From the NCBI GenBank assembly GCA_900544525.1, contig UQVN01000025.1, positions 1 through 20,597 on the forward strand: a stretch of 20,597 nucleotides of DNA, in the 5' to 3' direction. The notes below the pieces were generated by a model, which worked only from the letters and a program-made list of their open reading frames with translations, searched no databases and had not been told where the DNA came from. This DNA is from an uncultured Eubacteriales bacterium (GTDB taxonomy: Bacteria; Bacillota; Clostridia; Lachnospirales; Lachnospiraceae). The translations under genes were made by a program, and so were the position numbers. This document shows, one piece after another, positions 1 to 5,178 of this stretch (positions are counted from its first letter, which is position 1; each line of letters opens with the position of its first letter).

Positions 1-5
1 TGTTC

Positions 6-20
6 CAGTATTTAATACTG
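6..20. repeat. Short palindrome, possible operator
   Basis: CAGTAT and ATACTG form a perfect 6-bp inverted repeat around a TTA spacer, upstream of the first gene. It is too short for a terminator and has no T-run. It could be a small operator or lie within the end of a gene cut off by the window edge. A chance match is quite possible. Confidence 0.2.
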
Positions 21-54
21 AAACTCAAAAAGAAAGGACTAGAAGGAGAAAGTA

Positions 55-372
55 ATGAAAAAATATGAGTTATTAAATAAATTGGAAGAGATGGGATTTG
101 AATATATATGTTCAAATTCAGCAGAGTTTTTTCAAATAAGAAGTCTTGATATTAAAATGGGAGTTATGAAAATTCTGCAAATAGGAAAAAAAGATAAAAT
201 AGCTCGGATTTTGTATAGTGTTCCTAGATCAACACTCCTCTTTAATGGAGAGAGAGTAGTGTTTGAAGGGAAAATGACAGAAGATGTCTATAGAACTTTC
301 TTAGAATATAGATGCCAGAAAGGGGTAGAGTTTGGGGTGGTTAAAGATGAACAAGACTATATGTATTGTTAG
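55..372 (+). CDS. Hypothetical phage protein, 105 aa
   Basis: I do not recognise a family. The ATG follows a good ribosome binding site (AGAAGGAG, at about 41-48). The protein is small, soluble-looking and lysine/glutamate-rich at the N-terminus (MKKYELLNKLEEMGFEY), with no membrane segment or signal peptide. It lies just before another small gene and the late regulator, a position where clostridial phages usually carry poorly conserved early or middle genes. The reading frame is convincing; the function is unknown. Confidence 0.65.
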   Translation: MKKYELLNKLEEMGFEYICSNSAEFFQIRSLDIKMGVMKILQIGKKDKIARILYSVPRSTLLFNGERVVFEGKMTEDVYRTFLEYRCQKGVEFGVVKDEQDYMYC

Positions 373-457
373 CACAAAAGGTTATGTCTACAATAGAAGC
401 GGAAGAGAGATTTTAGAATTTAATAGAAGTTATAAAGAGAAATGGGAGAATAGAATT

Positions 458-703
458 ATGTGGAAAATAACATTTAATTACTCAGATGGTTCAAAAACTA
501 CTTTAACAAATCGTTCAAAAACAAAAGATATGGATAAAGAGTTAGCTAATAAGTATTGGGATACATATGGAAGACGTGCATATAATGCTTTATATCAGCA
601 CTATCCTATAAAAAAATATAAAGCTATTTCTTTCTCGGATGTTGTACAAGAACTAAATGTAGGAAAGAGTATAGAAGAAGTGTTAAAGGGATTAGAAAAA
701 TAA
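458..703 (+). CDS. Small hypothetical phage protein (MWKI type), 81 aa
   Basis: The protein begins MWKITFNYSDGSK and contains a lysine/tyrosine-rich stretch ending in YQHYPIKKYK. From memory, small proteins starting MWKI with a YQQYPKK-like motif are common just ahead of the late regulator in clostridial phages; their function is unknown. I chose the ATG at 458 because GGGAG lies 9 bases upstream and the family-like sequence starts there. The frame stays open upstream to an ATG at 347 and a TTG at 332, which would add 37 or 42 residues and overlap the preceding gene, so the start is uncertain. Confidence 0.6.
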   Translation: MWKITFNYSDGSKTTLTNRSKTKDMDKELANKYWDTYGRRAYNALYQHYPIKKYKAISFSDVVQELNVGKSIEEVLKGLEK

Positions 704-722
704 TTATAAATAAAAATTAGGT

Positions 723-749
723 GCAGATAGGCTAAATAGGCTTATCTGC
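723..749 (+). terminator. Hairpin upstream of the late regulator (weak terminator or leader structure)
   Basis: GCAGATA (723-729) pairs perfectly with TATCTGC (743-749), and one G-T and one G-C pair extend the stem inward to nine pairs. Only TATTT follows, not a long T-run, so intrinsic termination would be weak. It sits between the small hypothetical gene and the regulator, about 10 bases before the regulator's ribosome binding site, where it could lower read-through or affect translation of the regulator. Confidence 0.4.
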
Positions 750-773
750 TATTTCTCGTTAAAGGAGGAGAAT

Positions 774-1262
774 ATGAGAAGAGAAAATGTAGAAGAATTA
801 GCAAAGGTGACAGCTAAAAAAGCTTTAGCAGAATTTAAAAAAGAAGAGAAAAAAGAGTATAAAAAAAGAATATATATGAATACAGAGCTGTTGATGAAAA
901 ATTACAATAAAATCACTGACCAGGTTAAGTTTGGGATAAGTGAATCTGAACAAATTAAGAGTGAAGAAGTAGAAGAATTAGATGAGGGAGCTATATTCAT
1001 TAAAAGCATACGACAAAGCAAAATGCGAAGTATGGTAATGATAGCTCACGTAGATTGGGCGCTTGAATGTTTAGAGAAAGAGCAGAAGCGTCTGGGAGAG
1101 CAGCAGAAGTATGCTGCATTTAAGGATTTCTATCTGAATGAGAAAAAGCAAGAAGAGTTGATGAAAAAGTATCATGCTTCAGATAGAACATTAAGACGTT
1201 GGAACAGGGAAATGCTTAATAAGATGGGTGTTTTTTTGTTTGGAGTTGATCATATTATGTAG
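774..1262 (+). CDS. Probable phage late-gene transcriptional regulator (ArpU/RinA-like)
   Basis: This 162-aa protein starts with AAAGGAGGAG just upstream. The N-terminal ~60 residues are very lysine/glutamate-rich and probably helical. The C-terminal third (about residues 110-155) has the layout of a sigma-70 region-4-like helix-turn-helix: a helix around KDFYLNEKKQ, then KKYHASDRTLRRWNREM, ending in FLFGVD, which resembles the end of ArpU-family proteins. In Firmicutes phages ArpU/RinA-like proteins sit directly before the terminase genes and activate late transcription. Here the stop codon is followed at once by four phased TGTCC motifs and a promoter, the expected place for its target. Family assignment is from residue pattern and position. 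Confidence 0.6.
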   Translation: MRRENVEELAKVTAKKALAEFKKEEKKEYKKRIYMNTELLMKNYNKITDQVKFGISESEQIKSEEVEELDEGAIFIKSIRQSKMRSMVMIAHVDWALECLEKEQKRLGEQQKYAAFKDFYLNEKKQEELMKKYHASDRTLRRWNREMLNKMGVFLFGVDHIM

Positions 1263-1263
1263 G

Positions 1264-1301
1264 TGTCCAAATGATGTCCAAATGATGTCCTTTACATGTC
1301 C
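1264..1301 (+). repeat. Four TGTCC motifs at exact 11-bp spacing (activator-binding candidates)
   Basis: TGTCC begins at 1264, 1275, 1286 and 1297. The first three units share the longer context TGTCCAAATGA or part of it. A spacing of 11 bp is about one helical turn, so all copies face the same side of the DNA. The array starts two bases after the regulator gene ends; three copies lie upstream of the -35 box and the fourth directly follows it. This is what binding sites for a cooperative activator look like. The protein that binds is inferred. Confidence 0.6.
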
Positions 1302-1319
1302 GATTATAAGTAGTAATAT
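1291..1319 (+). promoter_or_regulatory. Late promoter, TTTACA-N17-TAATAT
   Basis: TTTACA (1291-1296) and TAATAT (1314-1319) are separated by exactly 17 bases and match the sigma-70/sigma-A consensus at 5 of 6 positions each. Transcription should start near 1326. The promoter overlaps the TGTCC array and points toward the tRNA genes and the packaging/head/tail operon, so I read it as the regulated late promoter. No other promoter of similar quality was seen before terS. Confidence 0.6.
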
Positions 1320-1364
1320 GTTAGTGGGTATAGTTGTAGTTGCGAAGTAAATAGTATAAGCTGG

Positions 1365-1432
1365 ATGCACATTAGTTTAACATGGTAAAACGCTTGTAAA
1401 AGTAACCGAGTTCGAGCCTACGGGTGTGCATT
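1365..1432 (+). pseudogene. Degenerate tRNA-like element
   Basis: ATGCACA (1365-1371) pairs perfectly with TGTGCAT (1425-1431), like an acceptor stem. A D-arm follows (GTTT 1375-1378 with AAAC 1388-1391 and a loop containing GGTA), and a T-loop TTCGAGC lies at 1411-1417. The segment is about 5-8 nt shorter than a normal tRNA. A CTTGTAA stretch at 1393-1399 resembles a Thr(UGU) anticodon loop but its flanks cannot form a 5-bp stem, and the T-stem (CCGAG/CTACGG) needs a bulge. No CCA is encoded. It is probably a decayed tRNA, less likely an unusual functional phage tRNA. It ends two bases before the intact tRNA. Confidence 0.45.
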
Positions 1433-1434
1433 AT

Positions 1435-1508
1435 GGACCCTTAGCTCAGTTGGTTAGAGCATTCGGCTCATAACCGAACGGTCTTGGGTTCGAGTCCCAA
1501 AGGGTCCA
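1435..1508 (+). tRNA. tRNA with CAU anticodon, probably tRNA-Ile2 (alternative: tRNA-Met)
   Basis: A complete 74-nt cloverleaf: acceptor GGACCCT/AGGGTCC with discriminator A1508; D-stem GCTC/GAGC; anticodon stem TTCGG/CCGAA around loop CTCATAA (anticodon CAT at 1469-1471); five-base variable loop; T-stem TTGGG/CCCAA around TTCGAGT. A CAU anticodon may be elongator Met or Ile2, where C34 is changed to lysidine by TilS. The acceptor has C4-G69 and C5-G68, which in Escherichia coli favour TilS recognition, and the body resembles bacterial Ile2 tRNAs that read AUA, a codon used freely in this AT-rich region. The 3' CCA is not encoded. It lies inside the leader of the late operon. Confidence 0.9.
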
Positions 1509-1515
1509 TTGTATT

Positions 1516-1545
1516 AAGAGAGGTATAAAAACCTCTCTTTTTTTA
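1516..1545 (+). terminator. Rho-independent terminator after the tRNA
   Basis: AAGAGAGGT (1516-1524) and ACCTCTCTT (1531-1539) form a perfect 9-bp stem with a six-base loop, followed by a run of T to 1544. It would end or trim a tRNA transcript, yet it stands between the only good late promoter and terS, so read-through or antitermination must occur if that promoter drives the structural genes. Confidence 0.75.
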
Positions 1546-1590
1546 TTCTCTTTTTATCCTATCTTTTGTAAAAAAAGAGAATTTACAAAA
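1545..1590 (+). promoter_or_regulatory. Two mutually exclusive hairpins in the terS leader
   Basis: TTTTGTAAA (1564-1572) and TTTACAAAA (1582-1590) form a perfect 9-bp inverted repeat. ATTCTCTTTTT (1545-1555) is also perfectly complementary to AAAAAGAGAAT (1572-1582), so the two stems cannot coexist. In addition AAAAAAAGAGA (1570-1580) complements the 3' arm and T-run of the preceding terminator (1534-1544). Such alternatives suggest a regulated leader. They involve AT-rich simple sequence, so chance contributes. Confidence 0.35.
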
Positions 1591-1657
1591 CAAACGAAAT
1601 GAGAGGTGGTGAGAATGCCCACAAGCAAGAAATCCGGATAGTATAAAAGCCGAGGAA

Positions 1658-2362
1658 ATGTTTAATGAAGGAATGAAATTAGTAGATATTGCAAGGGAAC
1701 TTGGGATATCTGCTGATAAGGTTCGGAGATGGAAATCCACTCAAAAATGGGGGAAAGAAATCAAAGAAAATGAAAGCGATCGATCGGATAGTCAAAAGGC
1801 GATCGATCGGAAAAAGCAGAGTAAAAAAATAGGAAATAAAAATGCTGTTGGGCATGGAGCACCACGAAAAAATAAGAATGCAGAAAAACATGGTTTCTTC
1901 TCTAGGTATCTTCCGGAAGAAACCTTTTCTATTATCCAGGAACTTGAACAAAAAGATCCATTGGATATTCTGTGGGAAAATATACAAATTGCTTATGCTG
2001 CTATTATAAGAGCACAAAAAATCATGTATGTTCGAGACAGAGATGATAAAACTGTTGAGAAGATAGAAGAAAAATTTGGCGATGTTATGGGGGAAAAGTG
2101 GGAAGTGCAGCAAGCTTGGGATAAACAAGCTAACTTTCTAAAAGCCCAGGCTAGAGCTCAAGGTGAACTACGTTCCCTTATAAAGCAGTATGAAGAACTT
2201 CTACATAAGAATTTAGAATTGGCCACAGAGGAGCAGAAGGCTAGAATTGCATACATAAAAGCTCAAACAGATAAGATTACTGGTGAAGATAAAGGGAATT
2301 CTGTAGCAGATGATTGGATAGAAGAGGTTATGAAAGCTGATGAAGAAGAACAAGATGGATAG
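1658..2362 (+). CDS. terS: Terminase small subunit (PBSX/XtmA-like), N-terminus out of frame
   Basis: This protein recognises phage DNA and guides the large subunit at packaging initiation. Residues ~7-32 (KLVDIARELGISADKVRRWK) form the N-terminal helix-turn-helix of PBSX-type small terminases, and IGNKNAVGHGAP followed by KNAEKHG is also typical. The body is open from 1613, and residues before Met1658 would read PQARNPDSIKAEE, like the natural start of relatives. The well-placed ATG at 1615 (after GAGGTGGTGA) is one base out of register and gives only MPTSKKSG then stop. Deleting one C of CCC at 1618-1620 would give MPQARNPD joined to the body. I list the in-frame ATG, which has only a close-spaced GAGG. 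It overlaps terL by 23 bases. Confidence 0.8.
   Translation: MFNEGMKLVDIARELGISADKVRRWKSTQKWGKEIKENESDRSDSQKAIDRKKQSKKIGNKNAVGHGAPRKNKNAEKHGFFSRYLPEETFSIIQELEQKDPLDILWENIQIAYAAIIRAQKIMYVRDRDDKTVEKIEEKFGDVMGEKWEVQQAWDKQANFLKAQARAQGELRSLIKQYEELLHKNLELATEEQKARIAYIKAQTDKITGEDKGNSVADDWIEEVMKADEEEQDG
1776..1811. repeat. Two 13-bp direct repeats with palindromic GATC core inside terS (possible pac site)
   Basis: GCGATCGATCGGA occurs at 1776-1788 and 1799-1811, 23 bp apart. Each holds the 10-bp palindrome CGATCGATCG and two GATC sites. The pair encodes SDRSDSQKAIDRKK in TerS and stands out as GC-rich within an AT-rich gene. Headful-packaging phages often carry pac inside or beside terS, so this is a candidate TerS-binding site, by inference. 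Confidence 0.4.
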
Positions 2363-3812
2363 AAAAGTATTTTTTAAGAAACGAATTCTGATGTATCGGA
2401 ACGATCCAGTCTTATTTGCGAACGAAGTCCTATTGTTTAAGCCAGATGATTGGCAAAAAGATGCTCTTATGGATTTGGCCAAGAATCCTAAAGTGAGTAT
2501 AAAATCTGGTCAAGGTGTTGGGAAAACAGGTATAGAAGCAGTTGCTTTCTTATGGTTTTTAGTATGTTTTCCATATCCTCGTGTTGTAGCTACTGCACCA
2601 ACGAGGCAGCAGTTGAATGATGTTCTATGGTCAGAAGTCGCCAAATGGATGGCAAAATCGCCTTTGCTTTCTTCGATACTTAAATGGACAAAAACATATG
2701 TTTATATGATAGGCCAGGAAAAGCGGTGGTTTGCGGTTGCTCGTACTGCTACCAAGGCGGAGAATATGCAAGGATTCCACGAAGACAATATGCTCTTTAT
2801 CGTGGATGAGGCATCTGGTGTAGCGGATCCGATTATGGAAGCGATTCTTGGTACTCTTACAGGTGTTAATAATAAGCTGCTACTGTGTGGAAACCCCACA
2901 AAAGCAAGTGGTACCTTTTATGATAGCCATAATAGAGATAGAAAGTTATACTGTTGCCATACAGTTTCGTCTGAAGATAGTCCAAGAACAAATAAACAGA
3001 ATATTGAGGCACTTATACGAAAATATGGTTATGATAGCAATGTTGTACGAGTGCGTGTTAGAGGTCTGTTTCCGAAAGAGGATGCAGATGTTTTTATTTC
3101 TAGCACATTAGTAGAACAATGCAGCAGTAAGATATACGAACTACAAGAGAGAAGTCCATTTATTCTTCTTGGAGTCGATGTTGCAAGGTTTGGTAATGAT
3201 GAGACGATTATTACTCGTAATGCGCATGGAAAAATAAAGATTGCAAAAAAGTATAGAGGGCAAGATTTGATGGCCACAGTTGGATGGATAGTAAATGAAT
3301 ATAAGAAAATTCTAAAAGAGTTTCCAGAATATAAGAAAAAGGTATATGTGAACATCGATGATACCGGATTGGGTGGAGGTGTTACAGACCGTTTGAAAGA
3401 AATCAAGAAGGAACAAAAGTTAAGTAGGCTTGTTATTGTTCCTATCAATATGGCCGAGAAGATTGAAACTGATACAAAAGAGGGAAAGGAAGCAGCAGAG
3501 TATTATGACAACGTAACGACACATATGTGGGCAGTTGTCCGAGAACTTTTAGAGAAAAAGCAAATAGAAATAGAAGATGATTCTGAACTGTTTGCACAAT
3601 TTTCAAGTAGAAAATATAGGATGGCAAGCAATGGAAAACTACGCCTAGAAAGCAAGGAAGATATGAAAAAGAGAGGTCTTGATTCACCAGATAGGGCGGA
3701 TTCAATGGCTTTATCTTGTTATCTTGGAAAAATTAAGAAACATACTGGAACTGCTCCGGGAGAAGAAATTATTTCTAATCTTGGTAAAGAGAGCTATTGG
3801 AAAGGAAGATAG
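2340..3812 (+). CDS. terL: Terminase large subunit (packaging ATPase and nuclease)
   Basis: TerL docks on the portal, pumps DNA into the prohead using ATP and cuts the concatemer. The 490-aa length is normal. The N-terminal ATPase shows Walker A SGQGVGKT (residues 56-63) and Walker B LFIVDEASG (D156, E157), with a coupling-like motif CGNPTKASG near 183. The C-terminal RNase H-like nuclease carries the expected acidic residues: D280 in GVDVARFGND, D340/D341 in NIDDTG, and D451 in SPDRADS. All are intact. Start at 2340 is used; an ATG at 2355 (MDRKVFFKK) is equally possible. It overlaps terS, so the two are probably translationally coupled. Confidence 0.95.
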   Translation: MKKNKMDRKVFFKKRILMYRNDPVLFANEVLLFKPDDWQKDALMDLAKNPKVSIKSGQGVGKTGIEAVAFLWFLVCFPYPRVVATAPTRQQLNDVLWSEVAKWMAKSPLLSSILKWTKTYVYMIGQEKRWFAVARTATKAENMQGFHEDNMLFIVDEASGVADPIMEAILGTLTGVNNKLLLCGNPTKASGTFYDSHNRDRKLYCCHTVSSEDSPRTNKQNIEALIRKYGYDSNVVRVRVRGLFPKEDADVFISSTLVEQCSSKIYELQERSPFILLGVDVARFGNDETIITRNAHGKIKIAKKYRGQDLMATVGWIVNEYKKILKEFPEYKKKVYVNIDDTGLGGGVTDRLKEIKKEQKLSRLVIVPINMAEKIETDTKEGKEAAEYYDNVTTHMWAVVRELLEKKQIEIEDDSELFAQFSSRKYRMASNGKLRLESKEDMKKRGLDSPDRADSMALSCYLGKIKKHTGTAPGEEIISNLGKESYWKGR

Positions 3813-3827
3813 GAAGGTGGTGATAAT

Positions 3828-5174
3828 ATGGAAAAAATGAAAGAACTTGGTCGTATTGGCCAAAATCGTTATGGTGGTTTCTTTTTTGAAGAATTTCTTC
3901 CAGAACTACGTGGGAAAAAAGGCATAGACATATATAACGAAATGGCGAGTAATGATGATATCATAGGTGCAATTCTATTCTCGATTGAAACTCTTCTGCG
4001 ACAGACAGATTGGAATGTGCAGCCTGCTGGTGATACTGAAAAAGACAGAGAGGCAGCAGAATTTGTTGAAAGTTGTATGAATGATATGGACAAGACGTGG
4101 ACAGATACAATATCGGAGGTCTTGTCTTTTATTACGTTCGGTTGGAGTTATCATGAAATTGTATATAAAAGAAGAATGGGAAGAACAAAAAATCCTATTA
4201 CAAATAGTAAATACAATGATGGATTGATTGGATGGCGTAAATTGCCAATTCGTGCGCAAGAAACGTTATACCAATGGGAATATGACGATGAAGATAATCT
4301 TCTCGGTATGACTCAAATGCCGCCACCTAATTATGGTTTATTCACCATCCCTATTGATAAAGCACTTCATTTTCGAACAAAAAGCCGAAAAGATAATCCA
4401 GAAGGTAGAAGCGTTTTAAGAAATGCCTATCGTTCCTGGTACTTTAAAAGAAGAATACAAGAGATTGAAGGAATCGGAATAGAAAGAGATCTAGCAGGTC
4501 TTCCTGTGCTGTATGGAACTGATGATCTATGGGATGCAGAAGATGAGGAATCTAAAAGGATATTGGCTACCCTGGAAACGATGGTAAGGAATATTCGTCG
4601 AGATTCTATGGAAGGTGTAGTCTTACCTAGCGGATATAAGTTAGAACTGCTTAGTACAGGCGGTGCAAGGCAGTTTGATACCAATAAAATCATAGATAGA
4701 TATGATACAAGAATGGCCATGACAGTTCTTGCTGATTTCATTTTCTTGGGGCACCAGCAAACAGGGAGTTTTGCTCTCAGTTCTAATAAAACAGAATTAT
4801 TTTCAATGGCCATTGGTTCTTATTTAGACATTATATGTCAAACATTTAATAGCCAGGGAATACCACGTTTAATTGATATCAATGGAAATCACTTTGAAGG
4901 TATCACTGATTATCCTAAGTTGATTCATGGTGATATTGAGGATCAAGATATAGAGAAGTTGGCCAAATATATCAAGGAAATGGCAGGCATTGGCATTTTG
5001 ATTCCAGATGATGAACTAGAAGATTTTGTTCGACAGGCCGGGCATCTGCCAGAGCGAACAAAAGATAATTCTAAGAGAAAAGTTGCTACTGCTGCTTTTG
5101 ATTCTTCCGAACACGGAGAAGAAGAGGATGATGAAAAGGTGACTGCTGCAAAGAAGAGACTTGGAAGGACGTGA
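3828..5174 (+). CDS. Portal protein, Mu gp29-like (DUF935)
   Basis: Portals form the dodecameric ring at the capsid vertex through which DNA enters and leaves. The 448-aa protein starts after AGGAAGGTGGTGAT. Features of the DUF935/Mu gp29 family include an early IYNEMASNDDIIGAILFSIE segment, TFGWSYHEIVYKRR near residue 110, and the later stretch GHQQTGSFALSSNKTELF. The C-terminus is charged and probably disordered (GEEEDDEKVTAAKKR). It lies between terL and the minor head gene, as in Mu-like head modules. Confidence 0.9.
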   Translation: MEKMKELGRIGQNRYGGFFFEEFLPELRGKKGIDIYNEMASNDDIIGAILFSIETLLRQTDWNVQPAGDTEKDREAAEFVESCMNDMDKTWTDTISEVLSFITFGWSYHEIVYKRRMGRTKNPITNSKYNDGLIGWRKLPIRAQETLYQWEYDDEDNLLGMTQMPPPNYGLFTIPIDKALHFRTKSRKDNPEGRSVLRNAYRSWYFKRRIQEIEGIGIERDLAGLPVLYGTDDLWDAEDEESKRILATLETMVRNIRRDSMEGVVLPSGYKLELLSTGGARQFDTNKIIDRYDTRMAMTVLADFIFLGHQQTGSFALSSNKTELFSMAIGSYLDIICQTFNSQGIPRLIDINGNHFEGITDYPKLIHGDIEDQDIEKLAKYIKEMAGIGILIPDDELEDFVRQAGHLPERTKDNSKRKVATAAFDSSEHGEEEDDEKVTAAKKRLGRT

Positions 5175-5178
5175 TAAC

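Noticed and set aside
332..457. Upstream TTG/ATG starts for the second hypothetical gene
   Set aside because: Overlap with the preceding gene and a better-placed GGGAG before ATG 458 favour the shorter form, though ATG 347 is not excluded.
1264..1301. TGTCC repeats as a CRISPR array or plasmid-type origin iterons
   Set aside because: Units are only 11 bp without spacers, there is no Rep gene, and the overlap with a promoter explains them better.
1435..1508. tRNA as a prophage attachment site (attL/attR)
   Set aside because: It lies in the middle of the late control region, with no integrase nearby and no second copy of its 3' end in the window.
1679..2128. 149-codon minus-strand open frame opposite terS
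   Set aside because: Phe/Ser/Ile-rich product typical of antisense translation of Lys/Glu-rich genes; the plus strand encodes a clear TerS.
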